DNA from: Euptelea pleiosperma
Taxonomy: Eukaryota; Streptophyta; Magnoliopsida; Ranunculales; Eupteleaceae
Reading direction: 5' to 3'
DNA: 64,000 nt
NCBI GenBank assembly: GCA_035048495.1
Contig: CM068553.1
Coordinates: 30,528,978-30,592,977 of the forward strand
A model generated the notes under the pieces. The model was not told the origin of the DNA and did not search any database. It saw only the letters and a list, made by a program, of their open reading frames with translations. Positions 35,711-47,689 of this stretch are shown one piece after another; within the stretch, counting starts at the first letter, position 1; each line of letters starts with the position of its first letter. The position numbers were made by a program, and so were the translations under genes.

Positions 35711-36610
35711 AAGAAGGAGAAAATTGACTTCTCCTCTCTCACCACGTTCTCTCTTCTCTCCACTACCACCCCCACTTATTCACCATTCTCTTACCGCCTC
35801 TTCCAAAAAAAAAATCAAAAAAAAGAAAAGCTCCAACCTAGCATTCATTATGAAGGAGGAGAGAAACCTCCATGCTCCAAAACCTCTTCACCGCCCTCTC
35901 CATGGCTAGCACCACCTGCTGCTCCTAAAGATCGTGCAGCCCACCTCATCCACACACTCCTCTTCCATTACCGCCCATTCCAGCCTCCCCATCTCTCATT
36001 CCTCCCAACCGTTCTCTCCCCCATTGATAAAGAAAAAAAAGAGAAAACAAAAAAACATAAGAAGAAGAGAAGAGAGGTGAGGAAGAGGAAGAGGAAGGGA
36101 GGGATGCAAACCTGGTGCGCCCCTCCTCCTTGCCGTCTACACCCACCAGCAGCTGCTGCATCGCCGCCCTCCACTTTAGCTGCTGCAACCACTCCTTCCA
36201 CTTCACTACCACCTCCAGCCAACCGTTATCCATTTCTGTAGCATCGTTCCTCCCTCTTCAGCCACCACCAAAGACGCCTCCTTGACCAGCATCTTCCCAC
36301 GACCTCCTTGGTCGTGTGCATAAATAAAAAAAAAATAAGAAAAAAACTAGAAAAGAAGGGAGGAAGAAGAAGAAAAGAGAAAGAAGAGGTGAGGAGGATC
36401 TCCTTCTTGCACCCTCAGCCACTCAACTCCTTGGGGTTGCCGCCGTCCTCTTCAGCCAAGCACTATGGTCCACGCCATCTTCTTTCCCATCTAGAAGGTG
36501 ACAAATTCGTCACCACAACTTGCTCCTCCATTTTATTCTCCACCATGAAGCCGATCCCCTTGGATCCTCCAAGTAGCTGTTCTCTCCAAAATCTCCAAGT
36601 TGTGTTCCAG

Positions 36611-36625
36611 CCACCAAGGTAAGCC
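36611..36625 (+). promoter_or_regulatory. Splice-donor-like site in LTR F leader
   Basis: CCAAG/GTAAGC with the GT at 36619, the best consensus donor among the six copies, followed by a CT-rich tract. Confidence 0.45.
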
Positions 36626-37121
36626 TAAGGTGACCTCTTTTTCTCTTTCTCTCTCTCTCTAGCATCATCTTGTTTTATTTTTAGGATAGTTTACTTTTGT
36701 TTATTTTCTTTTCTTTTTTTATTGTCAATGTAAACAGATTGTGGTGACTCAATAAAAGTAGTTTCCGTTCTAGTTCGTGTTCTTGAGTTTATTATAATGA
36801 ATAATAATTTTGGATTTATTTATTTAAGCAATCCCTTTGATTAATACTCGATCTCCAAAATCAAACATCATTTTTTTAATCCCAACCTCATCACCATTCA
36901 CCCCATAATCAATTATGTCTACAATTTTCTCGCTAAAATCTGTCATTTTATGTCTTTGAATTGTGCAAACTAACTCCGAGTGCGGATATGATATTCGACA
37001 TACTTTCACTGTGCAAAGAAACGTTTATTTTGCAGAATTAATGTTTTGGATAAAAAATTACAAATGTATTGGAATTAGGGTTTCCGTAACCAATGACGTG
37101 GAAAAACCTAGTTTCAATAGT

Positions 37122-37470
37122 TATTTACACTAATGAGATGACACCATTGCTAGCGACGAACTGCACAGAAGCGGCCTGGAGGAACTCTGATCATGATGCC
37201 CATGAGTGACTGGGGGCGGTTTAAAAGTTTTGCAAAGAAAATACCCTAATAAGTTAGGGCATTTTCGTCTCAAAGAAATAAAATGGAAATGGGGTGCTTT
37301 CATAGAGATTGGGGTGCCAATAAAATTTCCTTTTGTGTTTAAAGCCTCCGTATATGCCAAAAGTCTGAAATTCTACCAAGCTCTAGTAATGGCGTCGGGA
37401 CGCTAGGTGTCCGTCATTACAGTCGGAGAGAAAGGTTATTAACTCTATCAAGCTCTAGTAATGGCGTCGG
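37122..37470 (+). pseudogene. Duplicated HisRS promoter and start codon, stop at codon 6
   Basis: 37205-37435 matches 40826-41090: the same GTTTTGCAAAGAAAAT and TTTCGTCTCAAAGAAATAAA upstream text, then ATGGCGTCGGGACGC, the start of the histidyl-tRNA synthetase gene. Here codon 6 is TAG instead of GAG, and homology ends after GTCGGAGAGAAAGG with a further stop. A shorter second echo (CAAGCTCTAGTAATGGCG) lies at 37448-37466. It is the 3' part of the left duplicate that LTR F split. Not functional. Confidence 0.85.
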
Positions 37471-37905
37471 GACACGTTCTCCATTTCGTTTCATTTCTTG
37501 TTTTTGGGTTAGGGTGGTGGGTGTTGATATAAAAAATAGGGGTTTTGGGTTTGTCTTTTAAAAAAATGTTGTTTTGTGCTGGAAAATTTTCTTTGCACCC
37601 CAAATATTGTGAAAACACCCCACGTTAATTTCATTCTTATTGAAAGTGCCTACCTTTTCAAAGCACCCCGCGACCTTCAAAACTCTTCTCCCCCTCTTTT
37701 CCTCTTCCTGCTTCATCTGTTCATTGTCGCTATTGTCGTCGTACACCCCAACTGTTCGCCTCCTCAATTCTATCCAGACACACCCCTCTTCTTTTTCTCT
37801 TTCTCCCCCGCTCTTGTTTTTTGTTGTCACCGATTGACAAAATGGTGGTGGGGTGGAGCACCTATGTTGTGAGTGATCCAACAAATGAAATGTAAAGGAA
37901 TTTAA
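37471..37905. other. No gene called
   Basis: Short frames in both strands over a C/T-rich patch at 37680-37800, without similarity I recognise. Confidence 0.35.
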
Positions 37906-38185
37906 AAGTGATCCAACAGACATTCAGAAAGAAAATGTTAGTTGTTCAATCTCCGTAGACCAAATGGGCATCCAAAAAAAATTAGTCTGTTCGGTCAGTC
38001 AGGTCCGAACAAACCTCCATTGTTCAGATCTGGGTAACCGAACAATCCATGGTTGTTCAGTTTGCTAGGACCAAATAGACTACTTTTTTTTTTTTTAAAG
38101 ATGCATTGTTTGGTCAGACAGACCCGACCGAACCTCCAATGTTCGGACCTAGTTAGCCGAACATGCTATGGTTGTTTGGTCTGTG
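37906..38185 (+). repeat. GTTCGG-rich repeat, second copy
   Basis: Matches 34341-34575 and itself has two sub-units (37975-38080 and 38100-38185). Each has inverted pieces such as TTCGGTC and GTCCGAACAAAC and is separated by a T-rich run. It marks the left end of the duplicated block. Confidence 0.7.
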
Positions 38186-38838
38186 TGGAAACCATATTTC
38201 TAACACAAATCCCGAAGTCTAAATTGGCACATTACCTTTACTGTGCACCGAGCTATATACCATATCTTTGCCCGCGATGCACTAGATCACATGTCATATT
38301 GCCTACGTTGGCAACACTCCTTTTTTAATTGAGAGTCAAATTGCTCTCTTAACCTCTTACTGAGAAACTTGCTACTTTTATGGTTTCCAAGTTCTAGTAG
38401 GATTATGAGTCTTTTATCTATTTATAGACTCCTCTATCGATTGGAAGGGGGAGAGGGAAGTAAAGCATTGTAATCTACGAAGAATAGTGAATTGCCTTCG
38501 ATGAGGCCGAGGATGTAGTCGCCGAAATCCGGCGGCGAACCTCGTTAAATGGTTCTCTCTCCCTTGTCTATTCTTGCATTCTTTTATTTTGTTTCTTTCA
38601 TTTTTATGCTTCATAATCGCATGTTCATCATTACTTGTTTGTGGTGTGTGAAATCCGACGGCATACAATGGATTTACCCATGACAAAATGGCACCATCTA
38701 CAAAGTAATTGTTTTTCATAAAAAATCAATTTACAAGAAAACAAAAAAAGTAATTACCTTTTCATAAAACATCCTTTTGTGAAAAAAAGAAACCAAAGAA
38801 AAACAAAACAATCACAGTCGTACATTAACTTCTTGAAA
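38186..38838. other. No gene seen
   Basis: AT-rich spacer within the duplicated locus; no coding or RNA feature supported. Confidence 0.4.
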
Positions 38839-38841
38839 TGT

Positions 38842-38903
<62 letters not shown>
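38839..38903. repeat. (CA)n(TA)n microsatellite
   Basis: About 10 CA units followed by about 20 TA units, directly before the MITE at 38909. Confidence 0.95.
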
Positions 38904-38906
<3 letters not shown>

Positions 38907-38908
38907 TC

Positions 38909-39281
38909 CGTCTAGAGCTACACCAATTTCTTACATCCACTTCTAACACCCGAGGTTGGGGCCCACATGGAGATCATGTTGGACAATCCAACCATATATT
39001 GAGTTGTCCTTGCCACGATGATCATCGTTGCCAAAAATCAGTTCACTTCGACATCCCTAACCATATAAAAAATTGACTGAAAATGATGGTTTAATTGGAT
39101 GGTCTGGATTTAAGTGATATTTCATGAGGTTAAGAATGTCAAATTGTCCTGATTTTTTGTGAGAAGGGTAACCATAGTATGAAAAACTCATTGTGCAGTT
39201 GGATTGTCCAAAATGATCTCCATGTGGGCCCCAACCTCGGGTGTAAGAAGTGGATGTAAGCAATGGGTGTAGCTCTAGACG
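38909..39281. mobile_element. MITE, 373 bp
   Basis: Inverted ends CGTCTAGAGCTACACC run into arms of about 90 bp (TTACATCCACTTCT, ACACCCGAGGTTGGGGCCC, ACATGGAGATCAT, TTGGACAATCCAAC). The left target is inside the TA microsatellite, so the duplication cannot be read. No coding capacity. Confidence 0.82.
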
Positions 39282-39489
39282 AATATATTATTGAATATAC
39301 ATGATATATATGTATATAACCATGACAAGTAAAAATATATCATATATGTCAAACCTCCATTAAAATTTCATTTTAATTAATAGAGCATAACATATGTATG
39401 TTAAAAGACTCATTAGATATATAAGCATATCAATGAGGTATATACTTTAATATATACCCATGCACCCTGAATATTTATACCATATATGA

Positions 39490-40600
39490 TTATTGCACTA
39501 AAAAAAATACATTAGCCACATTGGAAAATTGCGGGACCACCTCAGTACATGCAAATTCGAACTTCCAAACTCGTGGTGCCAGTTGACAACCATGTGATGC
39601 CAGTTGACTTACGTATCTAAATAAAAATAAATAAAAGACAATATTCTCGGAAAATTTGTCATAATTTGACCAATCTCCCAAGAGGGGGCGAATGTGAGTG
39701 CATATTTCGTACCTATGTATTTGAACCGTACACATGTACATTGATAAAATATTATACGATAAGAAAGCACGACAGATTGAAGAGTTGAAGAGCCACAAAA
39801 CTGCCTTACTAAGCAACTGGACCCACCTAGTCTAGCTGTCAGATCTTCTAGCCAAGCCACCAAGCTGTTCAATTGAATCGCCAGCAGGCTTATTGAAGAG
39901 TCGAAGAGCTGCCTTGCTAACAACATGCTTGAAGAACTGAGGAATTGAGGAGTTGGAGAGCTACCTTGCAAACAACAGGCTTGCAGAACTGAATAGTTGA
40001 AGAACTGCCAAACTGCCCTACTAAGCAATTGGACCTACCAAGTCGAGCTGTCAGATCTCCTGGCCAAGTTGCCAAGCTTGTTAGCCAAATTACCAAGTAG
40101 ACTAGTTGACTCTCAGAATTGTCACTTTGCTAGATGATGGAGGTTTAACATTTTGATAACAAGTGACGATATTGACCGAATACTTCAAAGGATAAGCTTG
40201 GACTCGGTCAAATAGAATAACCCGCAAGGATGCTGAGAGAGATGCCTCTTCTAATAAGGAAGTAGACTCCTACTGAAATACATAAACTACTCTTGAGAAG
40301 AAAGTGCAACAATCGTAAGCCAGAATATCCGTACCAACCAAGGATCTAAACTTCGAGAAGAGTTCTACTCCTACATCTATAAAAGGAAGGGACATTGATG
40401 GTACAAAATATGCAATCTTCTCTAAAACCCCATCTCTTACTACTACTAATGACTTGAGCGTCAAAGTGGTTTCCTTGCAGGTGGAGGAGCGCTATCTCGG
40501 AGGAGTACGAGTTGAAGTGTGTGGGGGAAATTCGACACGTAAGATTTTCACTAATAGTCTGCAAGGACGTAACATAAATGCATTGTTCAGAATGTTACCC
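39490..40600 (+). mobile_element. LTR-like region with internal direct repeats
   Basis: 39776-39868 and 39992-40080 are direct repeats (GCCNNACTAAGCAACTGGACC, CTAGCTGTCAGATC). 40375-40400 holds a TATA box (CATCTATAAAAGGAAGGG), followed by AATGACTTGAGCGTC and GTTTCCTTGCAGGTGGAGG, phrases typical of plant Gypsy-type LTRs. Ends and a partner LTR were not found, so this is a remnant assignment. The small frame through 40454-40777 runs across its edge into the duplicated flank and is not a gene. Confidence 0.4.
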
Positions 40601-40620
40601 ACTCCTTTTATATGGAAACA

Positions 40621-41036
40621 ACATCATCATTTCTTGTATGATTTGTTAGACAGAGCTTTGAAAATCATTCGTGTCAGGCTCATTGGAATGAAGCAGCAGT
40701 TGGATAGAAACCATTCGTTGGTGAATTTTTCAGAACTCATATGGATGTCAGTGGCTATTGCTGGTAAGGCACTATGAGAAGCCTGTGGGGGATTGTTAGA
40801 TGCGGGATTGCGTTGGTGATGGGAATGGGGTGGTTTAAATGTTTTGCAAAGAAAATGCCCTTATAAGTTAGGGCAATTTCGTCTCAAAGAAATAAAAGGG
40901 ATAATGGGTTGCTTTCAGAGAGACTGGGGTGCCAATAAAATTCTCCTTTTGTGTTCAAGTGGGTGTTGAGATAAAAAAAATCCGGTGCCAAGCCTCTGTA
41001 TACGCCGAAAGTCTGAAACCCTATCAAGCTCCATTA
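40621..41036 (+). promoter_or_regulatory. Upstream region of the HisRS gene (right duplicate)
   Basis: Two blocks, 40621-40815 and 40826-41036, match 34605-34800 and 37205-37403 of the left duplicate. Between the blocks the left copy has about 300 bp more. No clear TATA box. Upstream sequence similarity to the dead copy shows that the duplication carried promoter and start codon together. Confidence 0.6.
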
Positions 41037-42464
41037 ATGGCGTCGGGACGCGAGGTCTCCGTCGTTACAGTCGGAGAGAAAGGTTCCTATCTCTCTTCAG
41101 CCTCTGTATACGCCGTCGCCAACGGTCTCGCTCAGGTACGAATCGATTCTTCAGTGCTCGACAAGTTATCTGCAAACCACTCGCTTTCTTCGATTCCACA
41201 CCAGATTTCAAATCCTAGATTTCTAACCCTAGAAGAGTCACGAGCTTCTCTCGTTGTCCTCCTTAACAAGATCGTTCTCTCCAACACTGCCACTCGACCC
41301 GCCCTCGCCATTTTGATTGCCGAAACCCTAAACAAAGGGTTTGGACCCGAAACCATAGACTTCGGTTCCGTTTCAAGATTTTTAGATTCGGTTTTGAGGT
41401 TGAACGGTAAGACGCTTGAGGAGACTGGAGTCACCGATGGAGAATTGGTTGTCATGGAGAATTGTTCATCCACTTTGGATGGTATTTCTGCACTTTTGGA
41501 TTGTTCTTCGTCGGCTCTGTCAACAGTCGCAGACGCAGTTGCTGCCTTGTCATGCGAGGCTTTGAAGGCTGATGTCTCGGGGGCACTCAATTTGCTGGAT
41601 TCTGGTGATGGCTTCTCTGTTAAGGATGAGATAGCAGTTGCCAGTGACATGAAGGTTTTACTTGTTGGGTCGAAGCTTGTTGGCCATGTTGTTTCAGATG
41701 CGGTTTCGGAGATCCCGAAGTTTCATGGGAGTTTCAGGGAAGTAGTGAGGTTGGTTCATTCGAGAATGCAAGTTGAGTTAAATTCTGTGGTGAAAGGTGG
41801 GAAAGCAGGTTTGGGGAGTGCTGTAGAGAGTTGGAATGGGAAAGTGTTGCTGACAACATTGTTGCCTCTGGTGACCTCGCTTCTGTTTTTAGGTGAGAGT
41901 AGTTTGCGTCGAGCGAAGTTGTCTGTTGATTCAATTTGTCATGTTGATTTACGTTCTCGAGTGCTGGAGACGTTCGAGATGAGTTGTCCGAGCACCTACT
42001 GTTTGAGAGAGGCGTGTCGGTTGATTTCACAAGCTGCTTTTGGAGTGGGTTATGTCGACTTTTTGCATGAATTATATGGTTTATTGGTTAAAGTCAGAGC
42101 AGTTATTGCTTGGGAGGGAGCATTAGCACTGCTTTCACTCGAGGGAAATGAGTTGAATGAAAAAACCAAAGGGGTTGCATCTTCGAGAGTTGAGGTGAAC
42201 GGAGGAAACACAAATGTGGAACGGAAGAGCGAGAAGACGAAGAAGCTTATGGGAAAGGGAACTGCTGTTATAAGGCAGCTCATTAAGGACAGGTTGCAGA
42301 GTGAGGGTGTGGATCCAGTTAACAATTTGGCACACTTGGACGAGTGGGCACGGGATCTGTCCCTGTATTTTGACCCTAAGGACCCAGAACTTGATACTTT
42401 ATTGAAGAAAGTAAAAGAGATTTTAGAAAGCAACAAGGCCAGAAGACTTCCCACCCTTCCTAAG
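41037..42464 (+). CDS. Cytosolic histidyl-tRNA synthetase, first exon (N-terminal extension)
   Basis: An open 1428-nt exon, 476 codons in phase, starting MASGREVSVVTVGEKGSYLS and ending RRLPTLPK before a donor AAG/GTGAGA at 42464/42465. I recognise the long N-terminal extension of plant cytosolic histidyl-tRNA synthetase by LTLEESRASLVVLLNKI, LDSGDGFSVKDEIAVASDM, KVLLVGSKLVG, GKGTAVIRQLIKDRLQS and YFDPKDPELDTLLKKVKEI. In plants the class II catalytic core (GTRDF... onward) follows directly and charges tRNA-His in the cytosol. No further exon is seen to the window end, so either the intron is longer than 21 kb or the gene is broken. The start is chosen because the left duplicate shares exactly this ATG; an upstream in-frame Met at 40929 lies in non-coding-like sequence. 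No stop or frameshift within the exon. Confidence 0.8.
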
Positions 42465-43509
42465 GTGAGAAAGCGCCATACATTGAGTATTAATTTCTTT
42501 TGGAATTTCTTCTTTTCTACTCAATAAATAAGATTTGAATTGGAGTAGTGTTTTTTTTTCAACTGAATGTTGTTATTCTTTTCTACAATATGAGTCCCTA
42601 TAGACATTGCTGCTTTACTTAGGAATCACTAGCTTGACATGGCTAAAATCTAATTGCACTGTCAAATCCTTCTCGTGTTAATTTTGCATGAGTTTGCTTG
42701 CAATGAATGGAACCAACCACATATTCACTTGCAATTAAATTAACTTGGTCTAGGGACTACTGCCCTCTGCACTTGGTGTTTAAGCAACTTTTTGATTTTT
42801 GCTGTTTATTTTGCTGAAAATCTTCTGACGATGGTGTGAGAGGAGGTCATTACTGGTGTGCTGATGGCCGGAGAGGAAGTGTGTTGTTGGAAGCTGGTGG
42901 AGGGATCTTGGACTGAACATGGTAGGATTTGGTGGTGCATGGGTAGGAGAGGTTGAAGACGAGTGAGTGCGTTTCTGGAGAAAAACGGATTTTTTTTTTC
43001 CATATGTAAAGTAACTTTTATTGAAGAAGGAAGGGAAACCCAAGTATATAGAAGAGGAAAGAAAGGAACTAGTTAGGAAGATTCTTACAAAATGCTCGGA
43101 GGCAAAAAAGATTATGGCAACAACTTACATAACAAGGACACAACACTTTTTGGGTTTTTGTCGTGTTGGACACTTCAACACACGGACACGCGTGTCCACA
43201 CATCCATCCACACGTACGTTCATGTAACTCTTTTTTAGTGGTTTTTATTATAGCAATGAGTTCTAAAAGATGGTTGGTGTGTTCTACCCTCCACACAGTA
43301 CTTTTTTAAGTTAAGCACAATTATAGTTGTTTGATAGTTTTCCCTATTATAAATATGTTAACAGATAGCTCCATCGCATATGGAAATGTTTTCATTTACT
43401 TTTCATATTTGTACGGACGTGTCCACGTTTCGGGCTTCGTAATGGTGCCGTGTTAGACACCTCGTATCAGTCTCGAACATTGATTATGCCTGTCCGCATC
43501 ATTTTTTAC
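42465..43509 (+). other. Presumed HisRS intron 1 start, no exon seen
   Basis: Follows the GT donor. AT-rich with short unrelated frames. A telomere-like or simple repeat is not seen. I looked for the catalytic-core start (GTRDF-type codons) and did not find it. Confidence 0.45.
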
Positions 43510-43995
43510 ATAGGCGAAAAGTAGCTAAGGCCATATACATTTTCTTGCCATAAAAAAGAACATATGAGTGAAGCTTCTCAACCTTATCCTCAAAAGTGCG
43601 GCTAATCCTTTCTTTCCAAATGACCTAGCAAATGGCAAAATGGAGAAGTCTTTAAAGAGTACACTCGTAGACTCTTTAGCATTAAAGGCCTCTAAGAATC
43701 ATCCTTGAAGATGCTCAAGAATGCACTTTGTAATGATCCAACTAATACCAAAACTTTGGAAGAATACTTGCCATACATTGGCGAATTGGCAATGGAGAAG
43801 CAAGCAATCCGCCGACTCACCACTAGACTTACATATAACTATAAGCACATGTTAGGGATGATCTCCTCTCACTAATCAAATGATCTGTCTTGAAAATTTT
43901 GTTGTAAACTGCCATTCATTCAACAAACGCCACCTTAGATGGGGTAAGAGAACCCCAAACAAAGGAGGCTGGAAAAAACATAACTTCGAGGTGAT
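43510..43995 (-). pseudogene. LINE fragment: reverse-transcriptase zinc-binding (zf-RVT) domain
   Basis: Minus strand reads PSKVAFVE, stop, MAVYNKIFKTDHLISERRSS and, after a frame change, SSGESADCLLLHCQFANVW, QVFFQSFGISWIITKCILE and HLQG followed by a stop. This is the zf-RVT domain found at the C-terminus of plant L1-type LINE ORF2 proteins (pattern P-KVAFF-W ... C--C ... H-LLHC). Several stops and frameshifts; no RT core on this fragment. It sits inside the presumed intron of the histidyl-tRNA synthetase gene. Confidence 0.75.
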
Positions 43996-44189
43996 AAATG
44001 CAGATTAGAAAGACCTAATGGAGAAGATGCCTTTAAAATCCATTCCATATCCTCTCATCGGCTTCGTTATCTAATACATGCTCCCTTCCAAGCCTATTTA
44101 GGAGGTTTATTCGATTTTCTATTTCATCATCATCCTCATCAAAAAGCATTATCCCTATTATATAGGGTCGGGCGAATTCTGTTCATTCA

Positions 44190-44790
44190 ATTCTAGCCCT
44201 ATCTTCTATTAAGGCAAGTTTTTCCAAATGTGCTCATAGTACCTCAATTCACGTCCTTTTTGGTCTTCCCCCCGTCCTTTTTGAACCTCAACTTGTACGT
44301 TGCTCCTCTTTGGTGTTTGCCATTGTTCATTGTTGTATGATAAAACCATCTTAATTGGCTCTCGTTATTTTGTCACATATTGGGGCTACTCCGTTATTTT
44401 CACGAACATAGTCATTTTTGATTTTGTATATCCTAATTTTTTCACTCATCCATCCCAAGATCCTCAATTTGGCTATATGCTCATCATGTGAACATGTTTC
44501 TTGATTGTCCAACATTCCGTTCCATAACGTATAGTCAGTTTTATTGTTGTTTTGTTAAAACTTTCTTTTTGGTTTGACTAGTAGCGTCGATCACATAGCA
44601 TTCCGTATCACATCTTCACTTTAGTCACCTACCTTTAATTATAAGGGCAACTCCTTAATATTTCTTAAGGATTAAAATATATTTGTAATATGAAGTTCTA
44701 CACATAACAACCATTCGACCTCACAAGACAATACTTGAGCGCTTAGAAGGTCTGACTAGCGTAGAAGGAAAGGAAGGCACGACTTAAAGT
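44190..44790 (-). pseudogene. LINE fragment: reverse-transcriptase C-terminal region
   Basis: Minus strand near 44535-44270 reads YGTECWTIKKHVHMMSI, then in a shifted frame KLRILGWMSEKIRIYKIKND and YVRENNGVAPICDKI. This matches the YGSECW...RMLRWM...IRNE pattern common at the end of plant non-LTR reverse transcriptases. Multiple frameshifts. It may come from a different LINE family than the zf-RVT piece at 43510, since the two modules usually belong to different clades. Confidence 0.65.
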
Positions 44791-46580
44791 GGATCCTCAC
44801 ACCATAAATCCTCTTAAAATATCACCCTACCCACCCATTCTTAAACCGTATACTTCTAATGAAACCATCATGCACTTTAGAGATGCCCTTCCAAAGACTT
44901 ACTTCATTAAAAGAAACAATCAAATTTTTGTTCCAACCATAGTTCCTGTTCTTATGCTTAAGTTATGACACTCCTCCACAATTCATCGGTATCCAGACAC
45001 CTCGGGTTGCACAATCTAGTAAGAGAAAAGAGGACCCTAGGCTTCTCTTTCCCTCTTCAAGAATTCTAGAAGCCTCATACTCCGATGGAAGATGAGACGA
45101 GAATGAGTAGTTACAGTTTTCTCACTTTCGCCCTTCGTAACACCTTCCAGCTCTGTTATTTTATTATTGCACCTCCTTAATTGCATGCAAATCTCTATTG
45201 GACCTCCCCACCTAGCACGATTTTATAAATTCAATTTTCTCTATGATCCCCATAATGGTCCATAACGATATAGGTACTTGATCTACGGACCAAAGTTGTA
45301 CATCCCCCGCAATTAGGCCTTTTATTTTATTTTATTTATTTTTCAATCAACAGCATCCTTATGGCTCCTACTAGTTCTACAACTAGAAAAACACCTAGTT
45401 TGGGTTCAACCTTTACTTCCTTGTAAATCGCAATTGGATTTTGAGGCTCTCCATGGATTGTGCTTGAGCACTATTTCTTCAGAGGTAGTTGTATCACCTT
45501 GAGAATCCCTTGATCCGTGACGAATATCCTTTGAACTGTTCTCTAAAGGTCCTATGAGTGGAACCAAAGCACTTTTGAATCTCGAGAGGTTTCAATCATG
45601 GAGGAATAGCCATCATAATATGGGCATTATGATTCACCATCTATCTAAGAGCCCATTTGGCAACACCAAAATAAGTTGTTTTTTTGCTTCCGAAAGCAAA
45701 ACAAATTGATACGATCATTTGGGTATCCATTTTGGAATTGCTTGTCAAAAATCAAAAGCAAGAATTAAAAAAAAAAATAGAATCGATACCTAATAATTTA
45801 AGTGAATCTTTCAAAATGCCACTTTTGCCCTTGGCCATATAAAAAATTTACATCACACTTCGTCCTCTCTCCAGCTTTGACGATTAGGGTTTTCATTCCT
45901 CTCTCCATCTCTTCGAGCAAGCTGCGGGATCCAACAAGGTCTCATGGAGCGTCGTAGGTGTATCCTAGAGTTCAGGTTCCTTCAGAGATAGATAGTTCGA
46001 CAATTTCTTCCTTCCAACAAGGTAAAAGCTTCAAAAACCCTCTTCCTCGTTTTTTTGTCCTGCATCTCTTTTGAATTGGGCAACCGGTTTGCTTCTGCTT
46101 GTTAGTATTTCGACACCTATTGGTGTTTTACCAACACTTGTTAGGGTTTCATCTGTAACTCATAGGTTTCATTTTGCTTCGTAGTGTTTTCACAAAAGAC
46201 TAGATTTTTTTACAACTTTTTCATAGAAGACTAGTGTCGTCCACACCAAGACACTGAAGAACGCTCAAATTCGGAGCTCATTCCAGTCTTTGATTTTTTT
46301 TAATATATATTTTCTTTTTTTTCGTAGTTTACTCGAGTCAAGAGAAAAAACTCATTCTTCATCTCTTGTAAGGAAGAATGCAAGTCGAACCAGCCTTTTA
46401 TGGATTCAAAGGAGATTCTCGAGAGGTTGTATTCATACAATTCTCCTCTTGTTTTTTACTTATTTTATATGTTTTAGTTTTTCCGATTGTGGTTTCTTTG
46501 TTCGCGTTTACATAAAGACGTACAATGAAAAACATGCAATTTTTACCGATAAAAAAAACATGCAATTTTTGTGAAGATCA
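44791..46580. other. No gene supported
   Basis: 45650-45720 has a TTTGGCAACACC phrase like some hAT-type MITE ends, but no partner end was found. 45880-46010 looks like a plant 5' UTR (GATTAGGGTTTTC, CTCTCTCC), with an ATG at 45944, but no extended frame follows. The AT-rich remainder holds nothing recognisable. Confidence 0.35.
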
Positions 46581-47290
46581 ATATCTTGGAATGCCATTTT
46601 AGTTGATTTATGCTCAAGTGAAGTTAGATCTCAGTTACCCATTTGGTATTTTTCCAGTTTTTGTGGGTATTTTTTTTGTTATTTTAGTTGTCTAATTGGA
46701 ATTATTTTTTAAGGATAATGTCTTGCTACTTAAATTGATCTTTTCTATTTTTGCTGAATTGGAGTTATATCTCAGGTACCCTTTTTAGTATTGTGCAGGT
46801 TTTTGTGGGTTATTTTTTATTGTTGCTTTTGACCTGGGGTTATTGAGGTTTCTTGAAGAGTAATGTCCTGGAAGGCCATTTTAATTGATGTTTTTCTTAC
46901 TAAATTGGGTTTAGAGCAATATCTCAAGTACTCGTTTAGTAATTTTGCGGACTTTTGTGGGTTGGTTTTTATTCAAGCTATCGAACTGAGATTATTGAGT
47001 TTTTTGAAGAATAATGTCTTGGAAAGCCATTTAATTGATTTTTCCTCAATTGGAGTTATGTCTCAAGTATCCATTTGTGTTTTTTGTGGATTTTTGTGAG
47101 TTTTTTTGTGGAATTAGCAATTGATTGAGATTTTTGAGGAGAAATGCTCTGTGATGTCATTGTATTGGATTTTATACTGAATTTGAGTTATATCTTGACA
47201 GCCTATTTTGTATCTTTGCAAATTTTTGTTGCTTGTTTGTGGTTTTTGCTATATAATTGAGATTATTGAGCTTTTGTGATGAACTTTTTT
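46581..47290 (+). repeat. Degenerate tandem repeat, 130-150-bp unit
   Basis: At least five diverged units. Each starts with a phrase such as ATAATGTCTTGGAAAGCCATTT (about 46588, 46719, 46861, 47010, 47143), followed by GAGTTATATCTCAAGTACCC, then TTTGTGGGTT and GAGATTATTGAG. Frames through it are accidental. Confidence 0.75.
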
Positions 47291-47689
47291 TGGGAAGAAA
47301 TAAAAGAACATCAAGAACAGATACAATTCTTATTTTGAGGAATCATACCCTGTGATGTAAATAAGTATCGTTATGCCCACGTGAGTTACATTTCGAGCAC
47401 TCATTTAGATTATCAATTGTATAATGTTCATCTCCAGACTGTGTATAAATGTTGGATTTTATTGTTTTCTGTTGTGTTGCTCTGCTTTGAATTGTACAAA
47501 ACTATGCCAAGTAGAAAGTGAGGCAAAAGGAGTGCTGAATTATCCAAAGTGTGCCAATTCCGGCACCTACCATTCACTATTTGTACACCACCTTAAACGA
47601 GAAAATAATTTTTTTTCGAAGTGGTAAAACTGTCCCTTAAGATTTCATATGTACACCTACACAATATACAAAATCGAATAGAGCCCTAA

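Larger units (their letters stand above)
34994..37116 (+). mobile_element. Solo LTR F
   Basis: A 2123-bp plus-strand copy, TGATATTCGC...AGTTTCA, with the perfect target duplication ATAGT at 34989-34993 and 37117-37121. The first 230 bp and last 300 bp match the family. The middle is unrelated to A, B, C and E: there is no CArG palindrome and no GACCGTTGG array. It has its own TATA (35699), GA/CT-rich leader and donor-like GT (36619). Confidence 0.9.

Noticed and set aside
40454..40777. 107-codon plus-strand frame upstream of HisRS
   Set aside because: It crosses from LTR-like sequence into the duplicated flank, and the matching part of the left duplicate is not open.
40929..41036. Longer HisRS start at an upstream in-frame ATG
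   Set aside because: The extra 36 codons match the non-coding upstream part of the left duplicate, while family similarity begins at MASGRE (41037).
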